DNA of 64,000 nt. It comes from Lucinisca nassula (Eukaryota > Mollusca > Bivalvia > Lucinida > Lucinidae). Positions within the stretch are counted from its first letter, which is position 1; each line of letters opens with the position of its first letter. Shown piece by piece: positions 1 to 11,255 of the stretch. The stretch is from the NCBI GenBank assembly GCA_963580285.1, contig OY757020.1:97715497-97779496 (forward strand). The letters are read 5' to 3'. The notes under the pieces were generated by a model. The model did no database searches, was not told the DNA's origin, and saw nothing but the letters and a program-made list of their open reading frames with translations. Both the position numbers and the translations under genes were made by a program.

Positions 1-215
1 ATTCTGTGATGGTGACTCCAATTTCTTTTCTGTTCATAACGTTTGATGTTCAAGGCCAAGACATACATAAATACTTATATGCAAAATGACATAGGATCTG
101 ACGGTAAGCATAGTGCTTATATGGAAGTCATTTTCTAGGTTCAAGTATTGTATAGAGTGCTTTCGAATAATGGTGAAATAGTGACACATCAATATACACC
201 CAAATCGTCCTGTGA

Positions 216-218
<3 letters not shown>

Positions 219-279
<61 letters not shown>
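219..279. repeat. (GA)n microsatellite, copy 1
   Basis: Uninterrupted GA dinucleotide tract preceded by CTCA and followed by an AT-rich flank ending near 307. The same tract plus the same flank recurs at 1072-1146, so this is one half of a direct duplication bracketing retroelement DNA. Positions 1-218 hold no recognisable gene. Confidence 0.95.
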
Positions 280-281
<2 letters not shown>

Positions 282-307
282 TTAATGTGTACTTGAAATT
301 AATCAAA

Positions 308-925
308 GTAGAAGTAAAACAAAGATCAGGAATTGATACAATTAACTTACTCCACCCATAAAAGTCACCAAAGGGAAAGAAATACAAACATTAAGCGACC
401 AGACCATAATGGAAACCTAAACAAAGGAAGGCCATAAGAACAGTTACTTTCCCACAAAATGGCCATATGGCCATCCAAAATTAAAAGACATAAGTGATAC
501 ACACAGTAAGTAACAAACAACAACATAAATAAATCGCCACAGAAGAGCCGCCTTGGAACGGTCAGTGGAAGCTTTCCACTGGGGGGCTTAAATCGATTTT
601 ACGTGGCCACAATCCTCGCCCTTACTTCTGTCGCGATTTAGACAAATAATTTGTTGAGTCCGCATGAAGGCCTCCTAACTCATCAGTGCAACATCTCCGT
701 GAACACAAAAATCAAAGAACCACAGAGGTGAGACAACGGTGAGGACTCGACAGCAAGAAACCACTGAAATACTGGAGCAAAAGAAAACCAACAGTTAGGT
801 TCCGATGAGCCCGACCAGAGACAGAGCATTAGGCACCAACCGACATTATCTCTCTAATTTTCAATAAGCCTTTACGTTGGAGCCGTCATAGAATCTGAGG
901 CCTGACCCACCGGCTAGACGCCATT
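308..925 (-). mobile_element. PLE-A retroelement, 3' fragment
   Basis: This is the 3' part of a repeat family, here called PLE-A, that recurs more than a dozen times in the window. In sense (minus strand) it starts in the last codons of the RT ORF near 920, runs through a roughly 600-bp 3' UTR and ends at the family-specific terminus TTTTACTTCTACTTT at 308. All copies share this 3' terminus while their 5' ends vary, which is the signature of target-primed reverse transcription. It is joined at 925/926 to a piece in the opposite orientation. No ORF survives. Confidence 0.8.
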
Positions 926-1064
926 TCTTCAAAATATCCTTCATTTATAAGGGTATGGATTTTAAAGATTTGCCCAGTATCTTCCGTGAGAGCTCGGTGC
1001 TTTCTTCCATTCCTGCTTATTTTCAAAATACTGAAACACCTATAATTTGCTATAAATATAACAA

Positions 1065-1071
<7 letters not shown>
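926..1071 (+). mobile_element. PLE-A 5' coding piece, inverted relative to its 3' part
   Basis: This is the reverse complement of 3650-3795, i.e. sense PLE-A N-terminal coding DNA, while the adjacent 308-925 is antisense. The layout (inverted 5' segment next to a correctly oriented 3' segment) matches twin-priming inversions described for LINE-type retrotransposition, with the middle of the element lost. It ends against the second GA tract. Confidence 0.65.
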
Positions 1072-1121
<50 letters not shown>

Positions 1122-1146
1122 AATGTGTACTTGAAATTAATCAAAG
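1072..1146. repeat. (GA)n microsatellite, copy 2 with duplicated flank
   Basis: GA tract from about 1072 to 1118 followed by the motif ATTAATGTGTACTTGAAATT and AATCAAAG, the same string that follows the first tract at 281-307. The direct duplication flanks 308-1071. Confidence 0.9.
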
Positions 1147-1161
1147 ACGCAACCTCTCTCT

Positions 1162-1436
1162 TCCTTTGTTTAGGTTTCCATTATGGTCTGGTCGCTTAAT
1201 GTTTGTATTTCTTTCCCTTTGGTGTCTTTGATGGTTTGAGTGAGTTAATTGTATCGATTCCTGATCTTTGTTTTACTTCTACACTGTTAGATCTATCATT
1301 TTTAATTTCAATAAACTTGCTTCAGATCTTGATATTGATACTAATACTCCTGATTCATGTGATTGTAAAAACTCAGTGTATTGCTATCCTGCTGCTGGTC
1401 ACTGATTTTTGGATTTACATCTATCTATTGTAGATG
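1162..1436 (+). mobile_element. Chimeric PLE-A fragment
   Basis: Sense strand 3' UTR end (1162-1284, up to the TTTTACTTCTACAC terminus) is followed directly by PLE-A N-terminal coding DNA (about 1285-1398) and then by an internal piece encoding the start of the DLHLSI segment (about 1399-1436). The order 3' end, 5' coding, middle is impossible in one element, so this is a mosaic from template switching or serial insertion. No usable ORF. Confidence 0.65.
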
Positions 1437-1560
1437 TGTTTGTTTCGTGCAAACGTTGATGCAATCTTTTATAAGATTATGAGGAAGTGTAGTGTAAAGA
1501 GTGGAAAAATCGTAAGTAGATAGACTAGAAGCACGAAAACGTCTGGATTTCAATTAATTT

Positions 1561-3985
1561 AAAGTAGAACTAAAACAAAGATCAGGAATCAATACAATTA
1601 ACTTACTTCACCCAACAAAGACACCAAAGGAAATAAACACAAACATTAAGCGACCAGACCATAATGGAAACTTAAACAAAGGAGGGCCATAAGGACAGTT
1701 ACTTTTCCACAAAATGGCCATATGACCATCCAAAATAAAAAGACACAAGTGATACACACAGTAAGTAACAAACAATAACATAAATAAACCGCCACAGAAG
1801 AACCGCCTTGGAACGGTCAGTGGAATGATTTCCACTGGGGGACTTAAATCGATTTTACGTGGCCACAATCCTCGCCCATACTTCCGTCGCGATTTAGACA
1901 AATAATTTGTTGAGTTCGCATGAAGGCCTCCTAACTCATCATTGCAACATCTCCGTGAACACAAAAAATCAAAGAACCACAGAGGTGAGACAACGGTAAG
2001 GACTCGACAGCAAGAAACCACTGAAATGCTGGAGCAAAAGAAAACCAACAGTTAGACTCCGATGGGCCCGACCAGAGACAGAGCATCAGGCACCAACCGA
2101 CATTACCAAGAATTAAATCTCTCTAATTCTCAATAAGTCTTTGCGTTGGAGTCGTCATAGAACCTCAGGCCTAACCCACCAGCGTGCAATTAAAGAGGGA
2201 AGCAAAGTTGCCAACCGTGATTGGGTTAACTACCATGCATGCAGTCTGTCGTATGTTGTACCCAATCTTTTTATATCGAAGAATGGTTTTACGAAATTGG
2301 GTGCTGAAGTCATTGCGGTTATATATTTTTCTGAATTTATATACTAAGTCACCATAAAATTCGGGTTCCGATATACCTTGTTGCAGAAGAGATTTAAGTC
2401 CAATATTGAATTTAGAAATTAAATCAGAATGGCGTCTATAAAATTTTGAAAAGGCTTTGCGTAGTTTATGGTACCGATAACACTGGTAAAGGAGTTTAGC
2501 CATTAATAATTTATTACGAGTGTTGAAGTCAGTTACATGACTACACACTCTAGCAAATCGAATTAATTGCGAAATATAAACGCCATAGGATGGCGCACGA
2601 GGAACATCACCATCCAAAAAAGGAAAATTTACAATCTCAAAATCAAAGTCATCCCGCTTATCATAAATTTTGCACGAAACAAACCCATCTACAATAGATA
2701 GATGTAAATCCAAAAACGGGGCCTCGGTATCAGAAGAATTTGCTTTATTTAATTGCTGTTCTGGGGGTTAAATCTGACTGATCAAACCACCGAAATAGGT
2801 ATTCGAGGTAAACCTCATTCGAAACTTTTATAGAACAAAACAAATTTCTTCCTGATGTTTCAAAGACTTTATCACAATATTTAATCACATGCGTTTTAAT
2901 AGCAGTAAGACAGGAAGTTAATAATTTAGAAAGTTCAGTGGTAGTGCAAGAGCTGGAAGCTTTGTAAGGTCTTTTATGAAGTTTTGGTAACCAGTATAGC
3001 GTAGAAAGCTTGTCTTCGCCTTCTGTAACACACACAGTAAACTTTGTGGCTGAATGTCAAATATGTTCATCTACTGTAGCTCTCTCTTCAGCTAAAGGCT
3101 GAAGTTCATAGGCCTTAGTACCACCAAGCTCCTGCTTAAGCGTGTTAACATAGTGGAGCCGTCACACAACGACGACGTTGTTAGCGGCCTTGTCTGCAGG
3201 GGCCAAACAAACTTCTTATGAAATTCTTGAATACCTAGTTTAAGATGACGTAAAGACGTCTTAGATTTAGGAGGTAATAAGTAAGTATTTTGAGAATAGA
3301 AAGAAATGCGTTTATTCACTAGTTTTAAAATGCTAAGTTTCCAGTCCTTAAGGGCTTTATGCTCAACATACTCTCGCTTACACCATCGATTACCGAATTC
3401 GTTCAAGGAAGCAGCGATTTCATCTCTACATTTACTGAAATCAATTGTAGAAGGAAACCAATATTTCGGTCCTTTAGAAATTATATTCCTTATCCTAGAA
3501 TCAGGAATAATTTTCGAATTGCCACTAATTATATGACCAGCAGCAGGATAGCAATACACTGAGTTTTTACAATCACATGAATCAGGAGTATTAGTATCAA
3601 TATCAAGATCTAAAACAAGATTATTGAAATTACAAATGATAGATCTAACAGGTTTGTTATATTTATAGCAAATTATAGGTGTTTCAGTATTTTGAAAATA
3701 AGCAGGAATGGAAAAAGCACCTAGCTCTCAAGAAAAATACTGGGCAAATCTATAAAATCCATTCCCTTATTAATGAAGGATATTTTGAAGAAATGGCGTT
3801 TATGATTAATTTCAGAATCAATGTAAGGACGGAGAGTATGCTGAGTATAGCCTCTAGTTAAGAGAGGCGCATCATATAACTGATTAGAACTATCGTAGAC
3901 TTTATTCGCCTCGGTGTCCAGAAGACGTAAAACAGAAACGGGTAATGAACTTAGAATTGAAAGCATAGAGTGGCGTCCATGATTT
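1561..3985 (-). pseudogene. PLE-like reverse transcriptase copy with RT core deleted
   Basis: The longest PLE-A copy. Reading the minus strand, recognisable blocks are: N-terminal region (3966-3721), a second block (3559-3092), the RT finger motif LPKLHKRPYK and following TTELSKLLTSCLTAIK (about 3000-2880), then an abrupt junction near 2797-2812 and the C-terminal blocks (DLHLSIVDGF, FLDGDVPRAPSYGVYISQLI, KAFSKFYRRH, GLSEPEFYGDLVYKFR-type segment; 2713-2171). The palm segment with the catalytic YLDD, present in the copy at 9472-9483, is missing, so this copy cannot encode an active RT. A 3' UTR follows to the terminus at 1561. The assignment to Penelope-like elements rests on the LPK-HK and YLDDL motifs plus the FLDLHLS block; it could be another retron-like RT lineage. 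Several frameshifts separate the blocks. Confidence 0.7.
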
Positions 3986-4059
3986 AATAATATGATTGTA
4001 AGTCACTTCAGTCTAGTATTGTTTCGTCTAAAAGTACGTAATTAACGTTGAAGAAATTT

Positions 4060-4720
4060 TGACACGACAAAAACATGGCCGCCATGGGCGGGGCTTATTT
4101 TCACTATTTAACATATAGCGCAATGCTAAAACATTTTCTCCTCCTAAACTATTGGGCCAATTGTAACCAAACTTCACAGGAATGTTCCTTACTTAGTCTT
4201 CTTCTAAATTCCTTCAAAGAATTTTGTTATACCCAGAACTCTGGTTGCAATGACAACAAAACCACACATAATCCGACAAAAAAACCTGGCCGCCATGGGC
4301 GGGGCTTATTTTCACTATTTAACATATAGTGTAATGCTATAAAATCTTCTTCTGCAAAAGTACTTGTGGGACTTCATTATAATTTGGCATGAATGTGCCT
4401 TGAGTGGACCGTTGTCAGATTCCTTGAAATAAATTTGATCTGACAAAAAACATGGCCGCCATGGGCGAGGCTTATTTTCACTATATAACATATAGTGTAA
4501 TGCTGAAAATGTCGTCTTCTGCAAAAGTTCTTGTTTTATTTCATAGTTATTTGGCATGCATGTTCCTTAGGTGGACCTCTGTTAGATTCATTAAAGAAAT
4601 TTTGATCCGACAAAACACATGGCTGCCGTGTACGAGGTTTATTTTCACTATTTAACATATAGTGTAATGTTAAAAAAAGTATCCTCTTCTTCAAAAGTTC
4701 TTGTTTATTTGGCAGGCGTC
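4060..4720 (+). repeat. Short tandem family with ATGGCCGCCATGG core, block 1
   Basis: Four diverged units, each with a GACAAAAACATGGCCGCCAT core (about 4070, 4280, 4445, 4613) followed by TTATTTTCACTATTTAACAT and then a TTCCTT-GTGGAC segment. Unit length is about 165-215 bp. Short ORFs starting MAAMG are products of the repeat, not genes. Confidence 0.75.
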
Positions 4721-5390
4721 TCTTGCCTGAAGCCACCAGTTGACCTGTCTCATGAGCTACGTCGGTCGGTGTGTGCTCGGAGGGGGATGTGCTGTATTTG
4801 CCGGGTCTTGTCCAACATCCGTTTCGGTTTCAAAACTTTGGGGTTTAGACACACTGATGAAGATTAAATATCAGAAAGGCCTCTGTGTCACTAAATTTGG
4901 TATAGTTACACTTTAATTATTTATTTATTTAAATGTACCTTTCTGTATCTGAATTAATCTCATCCGATTTTGCTGACTATCACATATCTATAGAGGTCCA
5001 CCTACAAATTATCATTCTACATATTCAAAACATCAGAAATTTCACTTGCCCATCGCACTCGTGATAGAACTGATATTTTCAATTCAATCTTAACAAACTC
5101 TATTTATACGACTTTATGTTTCAAAATAAATTCAAAATAATGAGGGGGATTGATTTATTAGACCTAATTATACTACAGTGTCAACAGTTCTCGAGATCCC
5201 TGAGGGTTAAAATGGCTTAGTCGAAAAAGGGAGACATACCGAATCCGACGGAGGAAAGGAAAAAAAAAATAAATAAATAAAAACATAAATAATTAAAACA
5301 CAAACGAGCCAGTTCATTTTTAGCTCTACTGGCCGAAGATTCGCGGGTCTTATGTTATGGCACTGTGTCCGTCGTGCGTTAACGTTTTTC
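4721..5390. other. No recognisable gene or repeat
   Basis: AT-rich, no long ORF. A short poly-A/ATAA tract lies near 5261-5290. It separates two blocks of the same tandem family and may be an insertion into it. Confidence 0.5.
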
Positions 5391-6110
5391 TTTAAATAAC
5401 TCCTCCTTAACTACTTGGTCGATTGAAACCAAACTTCACAGGAATGTTTCTCACATAGTCCTCTTCTAAATTCCTTCAAAGAATTTTGTTACATGCAGAA
5501 CTCTGGTTGCAATGGCATCGAAACCAAACAAAAATATTTAAAAATCTTCTCCTCAAAAACCGCTCAATGGATTTTATTCTTATTTTGCATGAATATTCCT
5601 TGGGTAGACCTCTGTCAGATTCCTTGAAGAAATTTGGATCAGACAAAAACATGGCCGCCATGTCCATGCCCGACATGGCCGCCATGGTCATGCCCCTTGG
5701 CCCATTAGCTTTCAAAGACTTATATGGGGTAACGTTTTAAAAACCTTCTCCTCCACAACCGCTCAGCTCAATGGATTTCATAGCATGAATGTTCCTTTGG
5801 TGAACCTCTGTTAGATTCCTTTAAGCAATTTTGATCGGACAAAAAAACATGACCGCCATGGACACGCCCATTGGCTAATTAGCTTCCATAGACTTATAAA
5901 GGTATTTTTTTAATCTTCTCCTCCAAAACCGCTTAATGGATTTCGTTCTTAATTTTAATGAATGTTCCTTGTGTGGACCATTGTCAGATTCATTGAAGAA
6001 ATGTTGATCAGACAGAAAAAAATATGGCCGCCATGGCAACCACCTTTGGCTCATAAGCTTCCGTAGACCAATAAAGGGAAAAACTTCAACAATCTTCTTC
6101 TCTGAAACCA
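5391..6110 (+). repeat. Short tandem family with ATGGCCGCCATGG core, block 2
   Basis: Continuation of the 4060-4720 family: cores at about 5650-5690 (doubled), 5848 and 6024, separated by TTCCTT-GTGGACC and AGATTC-TTGAAGAAAT segments. The last unit grades into the next tandem family. Confidence 0.7.
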
Positions 6111-7010
6111 TAAGGTCTAAAGCTAAGACGTTTAGAATGAAGCAAAGTTATGTGGTCACCTACTAAGTCCTGCGAACTATGCCCCTGTAGTCCAAACTGG
6201 CAACGCCCCGGTTGGTTGGTTGATTTGAGGTTTAACGTCCCAGTCAACACTGTAAAGGTCATTTTGGAGACGTTGCTTCCAATTTTGTGGGACTTTTACC
6301 CGACATTGAGATAAAATGATATCTCAAGCCCTGTCGCCCAATGACACCAATAGGGTTTATTAGCATGGACGGTCCGCCTCGCACCGCGGCTCCTGGACAG
6401 GCATAGATCCTCTAAGTGGTTTACCAGTACTAGTGTGCGGGCCGGATTTAGCTCTGCGTGGAAGCATCATGCAGCCAATATATTTCTTCAAGCCCCTATG
6501 GGCGGGGGCCGAGCAACGCCCCGGTGCTTAGTAGCTCCCATAGACTAATAATGACAAAATCTTGAAACTTTTCTCCTCTGAAACCATACGGCCAAGAGCT
6601 TAGTATGTAGCAACTTGAAGTATTCAACTGCATAAATCCTGCCAACAATGCCCCTGGGGTCCAAATTGGCCACATCCTGAGGCCTATAAGCTCCTATAGA
6701 CTTATACTAGGAAAAACTGACAAAAATCTTCTTCTCTGAAACCATCAGTCCCCAGAGCTTAGATATTTAGTATGCAGCAACGTCAAGTGGTCACTCACAT
6801 AAATCCTGCCAACAATGCCCCTGTGGTAAAAAATTAGCCACGCCCAGAGGCTTATTAATTCCCATATACTTATAATAGGTAAAAATTAAAAAAGTCTTCA
6901 CCTCTGAAACCATAAGCCCAGAGCTTTAGATATTTAGAACGGAGCAATGCCAAATGGTCACTCACATAAATCCTGCCAACAATGCCCCTGGGGTTCAAAA
7001 ATATAAGAAT
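6100..7010 (+). repeat. Second short tandem family (about 160-170 bp units)
   Basis: Diverged units share TCTGAAACCAT, GTGGTCACTCACATAAATCC, TGCCAACAATGCCCCTG and AGACTTATAATAGG-type segments (around 6105, 6575, 6740, 6905). An unrelated interspersed repeat interrupts it at 6213-6535. No coding potential. Confidence 0.7.
6213..6535 (+). mobile_element. Interspersed repeat G (GGTTTAACGTC family)
   Basis: Begins with TTGATTTGAGGTTTAACGTC and contains TTTTACCCGACATTGAGAT, a GGACGGTCCGCC segment and a GGGCGGGGGC end. Copies recur at 8640-9005 and, reversed, at 20790-20985. Uniform start and short length suggest a SINE or MITE-like element; no protein and no clear tRNA-like head was recognised. 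Confidence 0.55.
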
Positions 7011-8200
7011 GGACATTCCTTGGGTGGATCACTTGTTTTTTTTTTACCCATTGCATGCGGGAAAACCCTAAATGGGTACCTTGGCAAACAGTGCTGGCCC
7101 AAATCAGACCCCGCAGAACACCATGTCTGATCAGGGCCTGCACTATTTCCTAACAGAATGTTCCATCGAAAAAAGAAAAAAAAATAGGCCTTACAGCCCT
7201 TATATGACAATGGACTGGTCCAACATATAGCAATAGAAGAGTCCACTAGTATACAATTGGTTAATATTATATATATGACAATTGTCTGAAGTTAGCCGGT
7301 GGAGCGACAGGCCCTCTTTGGCTTCTTGTTTAAGTTACGCGCGAAAAAGTTGTTATTGTTTCTCATTATAGGCTTCTTACCTAGGTGATTCTTATGAGTA
7401 CCGACAACATATGTTTTCCTGCATAAATATGAAAAATACTGGTACCTTATTTGCTGAACAATTTAAAGGGCGTGTTTTCTGAAAATATGTTCAACTAGAA
7501 ATGTTTTCAGAAACAATATCCCCCGCCATAACAATATCTTAAACACCCATTTGACTTTAATGACTAGGTTAAAGTCACTAAAATGTAACCTGCAAACAAG
7601 CCATTTTTGGCCTTGGTCCAAAATTGACTGTTTTTTTTGGGGCGCTGTGTCCTTGAAAAAGGTCAAGTCACCAAAGTCTGATCAAATCGGCGGTATGTTG
7701 TAATGATATATTGTACCAAGTGTGACTAAAATCGATCAGTTTCTTAATGAGAGTGCAAACAAGCCATTTTTGGCCATAAAGAAGACTGTTTGTGGGTCGC
7801 TGTAACATTGAAAATGAGGTCAAAGTCATCATGACCTAATGACTGTTTTCCCCAATCCTAATGGTGTGTCTATGCAAGTTTGTTTAAAATCCATCCATAG
7901 ATCCAGGAGATGGTGTTTCAAACAGCCTACTCCGACGCCGACGCAAACGGGATCCCCTCCAAAAACAATGTCCCCCTCCCCTACAGTGGGGGCATAATTC
8001 TGGTAAAATAGTTTTGACAAACTTGTAATATAAAGAAATTTAAAATAATGCTGATGCCCTTATGCAGAGGGCTGTTACATGCATATTTAACCCTTTTTGT
8101 ACATTTTACAATTTATAGCAAGAGTCCATTTAAAATTTAGGGCTGTCTGGCATTGTTTTCTTTAAAAGTGATTTGGAAAAGGCAGAATTTTCGGCTAACG
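7011..8200. repeat. Degenerate interspersed repeats, no gene
   Basis: 7041-7260 is an unassigned repeat-like block. From about 7440 to 8010 phrases such as GCAAACAAGCCATTTTTGGC occur twice (about 7590 and 7755), ending in a small hairpin with CCCCCTCCCC...GTGGGGGC near 7968-7992. Similar GGGG-hairpin ends close other repeats here (18490-18540, 22070-22100). No coding region is supported. Confidence 0.5.
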
Positions 8201-8344
8201 GTGTAGGCTTGTGCCGCGTCTTATCTGGGCCTGCCTTGTTTGCCAATTACACGTTTTGGTGTTTCCAGTACAAAATGGATTAAGTTCAGTCCTTTTGTCC
8301 TCATTTACAACAGCATCTATGACGTATACTCTTTTTAAAGACTT

Positions 8345-8592
8345 AAGGCGGTTCTTCTATGGCTGTTCATTAACGTTGTTGTTTGTTACTTACTGTGTGT
8401 ATCACTTGTGTCTTTTTATATTTTGGATGGCCATGTGGCCATTTTGTGGGAAAGTAACTGTTCTGATGGCCTTCCTTTGTTTAGGTTTCCATTATGGTCT
8501 GGTCACTTCATGTTTGTGTTTCTTTCCCTTTGGTGTCTTTGATGGGTGGAGTAAGTTAATTGTATCGATTCCTGATCTTTGTTTTACTTGTA
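8345..8592 (+). mobile_element. PLE-A 3' UTR fragment
   Basis: Strongly 5'-truncated copy: starts at AAGGCGGTTCTTCT and runs through TTGGATGGCCATGTGGCC to the diverged terminus TTTTACTTGTATAT. Apparent ORFs across it are UTR reads. Confidence 0.75.
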
Positions 8593-8639
8593 TATTTTAA
8601 TCAAGTTTTAAAGTGCAAAGTAAACATAGTTTGTGTTAT

Positions 8640-9005
8640 TTGAGGTTGTCCCCCGCAACAATAATTTAAAGATCATTTTTGATATTTCTTCCAATGCTTT
8701 GGGATTTTTACCCGACATTGAGATGAAATGACTTCTCAAGCCCTGCCGCCCAATGAAACCAATAGGATTTATAAGCATGGACGGGCTGATTCGCACCGCT
8801 TTGCCTGGACTTAGATCCTCTAAGCGGTTTACCAGTACTCTTGTGCGGGTCGGTTTCAGCTCTGAGTGGAAGCATCACACAGGCCATATATTTCTTGAAG
8901 CCCCGATGAACGGGGGTTGTTACCAGTACTCATGTGGAGTCAGCTTGAGTGTGAAAGCATCATGCAGTCAGATCTATTTCTCCATGCCCCGATAGGTGGG
9001 GGCTG
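8640..9005 (+). mobile_element. Interspersed repeat G, second copy
   Basis: Diverged copy of the 6213-6535 repeat with the same TTTTACCCGACATTGAGAT block. Its 3' half is partly duplicated: TTACCAGTACTC occurs at about 8830 and 8931, each followed by AGCATCA and a CCCCGAT end. 9006-9297 downstream shows nothing recognisable. Confidence 0.55.
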
Positions 9006-9297
9006 GATAATACAGTATACGTGAAAATGTATAATATCAAAAAGGTTGTTCTTTGGAATCAATTACTTAATAATTGTATCTAATTTTTTTCTGCCCATGA
9101 AAATTGTTCAATGACTTGGAGTTAACATTACTGTTTTCATAAACCATTTCTGAGCAGGAAAATGTGTCCTACGTATAAATAAATGTTTTAATTTATGCAT
9201 AGGACAAACAAAAATTTATGTAAAAGACCTCATTTGTTGGTATTTCAATATTTCTGAACATAATAATTATCCTCACTTGAGCAATCAAAATTTTAAC

Positions 9298-10594
9298 AGG
9301 CCCCGGCGTTATAAAACGTTTTTCATGCTCAACTCAGCTGAGCATGAAACTTGTGGTGCTCATAAAAATGTAAATACTCAGAAGTTGAGCAATTATACTT
9401 TCTAAGATGGCTGAGAATGCTACTTGAAATGCTAATTTGAAATTATTGAAGCTTTTAGCTCCACTTCTAGATATTTAGATGATTTATTAAATATTGATAA
9501 TACCTATTTCGATGGTTTGATCAGTCAGATTTACCCCCCAGAACTTCAGTTAAATAAAGCAAATTCTCTGATACCGAGGCCCCGGTTTTGGATTTACATC
9601 TATCTATTGTAGATGGATTTGTTTCGTGCAAAATTTATGATAAACGCGATGACTTTGATTTTGAGATTGTAAATTTTCCTTGTTTGGATGGTGATGTTCC
9701 TCGTGCGCCATCCTTTAGCGTTTATATTTCGAAATTAATTCGATTTGCTAGAGTGTGTAGTCATGTAACTGACTTCAACACTCGTAATAAATTATAAACG
9801 GCTAAACTCCTTAATCAGGGTTATCGGTACCATAAACTACGCAAAGCCTTTTCAAAATTTTATAGACGCCATTCTGATTTAATTTCAAAATTCAATATTA
9901 GACTTAACTCTCTTCTGCAACAAGGTCTATCGGAACCCGAATTTTATGGTGACTTAGTATATAAATTCAGAAAAATATATAACCGCAATGACTTCAGCAC
10001 CCAATTTCGTAAAATCATTCTTCGATATATAAAGATTGGGTACAACATGGATATTATACGACAGACTGCATGCATGGTAGTTAACCAAATCACGGTTTGC
10101 AACTTTGCTTCCCTCTTTAATTGCACGCCGGTGGGTCAGGCCTCAGATTCTATGACGGTTCCAACGTAAAGGCTTATTGAGAATTAGAGAGATCTAATTC
10201 AAGGTAATGTTGGTTGGTGCCTGATGCTCTGTCTCTGGTCGGGCCCATCGGAGTCTAACTGTTGGTTTTCTTTTGCTCCAGCATTTCAGTTGTTTCTTGC
10301 TGTCGAGTCCTCAACGTTGTCTCATCTCTGTGGTTCTTTGATTTTTTGTGTTCACGGAGATGTTGCACTGATGAGTTAGGAGGCCTTCATGCGGACTGAA
10401 CAAATTATTTGTCTAAATCGCGACGGAAGTAAGGGCGAGGATTGTGGCCACGTAAAATCGATTCCTGATCTTTGTTTTACTTCTACTTTGTCCTGCTCAC
10501 AAATTTTAAAATGCCAACATTTTAAAATTTGTGAGCCGGAAAAAGTTCCTGCTCAAGGGAGTTGAGCATAAATAAGTTTTATAACCTCGGGTCC
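9298..10594. mobile_element. TIR element disrupted by a PLE-A insertion
   Basis: The left end carries GGCGTTATAAAAC followed by ATGCTCAACTC; the right end (10542-10594) carries the inverse GAGTTGAGCAT followed by GTTTTATAACCTCGG. These imperfect terminal inverted repeats of about 45 bp bracket the PLE-A copy at 9438-10497. An internal palindrome with arms TTTCATGCTCA/TGAGCATGAAA lies near 9323-9350, and ATTTTAAAAT palindromes lie near 10500-10530. Probably a MITE-type element; target-site duplication was not resolved. Confidence 0.5.
9438..10497 (+). pseudogene. PLE-like RT C-terminal half with YLDD motif
   Basis: 5'-truncated PLE-A copy that starts just before the catalytic palm. The codons for YLDD are at 9472-9483, followed by LLNID, a DLHLSIVDGFVSCKIYDK block (9588 onward) and KAFSKFYRRH and EPEFYGDLVYKFRK blocks. 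A stop interrupts the ORF at 9795-9797 (...TRNKL then stop) and another frameshift lies near 9565. The 3' UTR runs to about 10497 but has lost its middle: the CACGTAAAATCGATT segment joins directly to CCTGATCTTTG near 10462. This is the only copy in the window that shows the RT catalytic aspartates. Confidence 0.7.
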
Positions 10595-10739
10595 AGGTCT
10601 CTGAAAGCTCCAGATAAGGCAGATTAAAAGCCTTAGGGTAATTCGGGATTATTTTTAAAATTACATTAAAACAGAAATTGTAACAAACCAGTCTGAAAAC
10701 AATTGTCTGTAAATGTGATTGAAACAATAAATAAAAATA

Positions 10740-11250
10740 AGAGGACCATGATGGTCCTATATCGCTCACCTGAGTAAAGAAATTTACATGTGGGTCCCAG
10801 GGTAGGGCAAGTTTTGGCCAAGGGTTTATATGATTTGAAAATCTTAGTATATGTCCACCATAACCAGTTCGCCCTGGGGCGGCGCCATTTTCGCCCCCCC
10901 CCCCCCCGAGGCTATAATTTGAACAACCATATTCAAGGTCCACTAGATGAAGCTTCATACCGAATATCAAAGAACAGGCCTTCTGGTTTTAGACCAGATT
11001 TTCACAGACTTTCCCTTTGTAAGCCTATGTAAAGACAATGGGTCCTGGGACGAGGCCATGTTTGGCCTCAGGGCTATAATTTGAACAATCTTGGTAAAGC
11101 ACCACTAGATGAAGCTTCATACCAAATATCAAAGACCTGGGCAAGAAGATTTGCAAAGGTTTTTTCTATATAAGTCTATGTAAAATTAATAGGCCCTGGT
11201 TTAGGGGCATATTGGGATATAATTTGAACAATTTTGGTAGCGGTCCACTG
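10740..11250 (+). repeat. Interspersed repeat with TATATCGCTCACCTGAG start
   Basis: Begins AGAGGACCATGATGGTCC (an imperfect palindrome) then TATATCGCTCACCTGAG, followed by units containing GGCTATAATTTGAACAA and CACTAGATGAAGCTTCATAC (about 10911-10965 and 11080-11125). I recall this start as common in bivalve genomes, but that is memory rather than a search. A poly-C tract lies at 10896-10910. Confidence 0.6.
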
Positions 11251-11255
11251 CATAA

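Noticed and set aside
34..387. 117-residue minus-strand ORF with a Ser-Leu repeat
   Set aside because: The Ser-Leu run is the translation of the GA microsatellite and the rest is PLE-A UTR.
1608..2048. 146-residue ORF and many similar 60-90-residue ORFs starting in PLE-A UTR
   Set aside because: The same frame recurs in every UTR copy with frameshifts and no conserved stop; it is UTR sequence beyond the RT stop codon.
10365..10420. CTGATGAG in the PLE-A 3' UTR as a hammerhead core
   Set aside because: The following sequence forms no stem II and has GGACTGAACAAAT instead of GAAA, so the core is incomplete. The same holds for all PLE-A copies.
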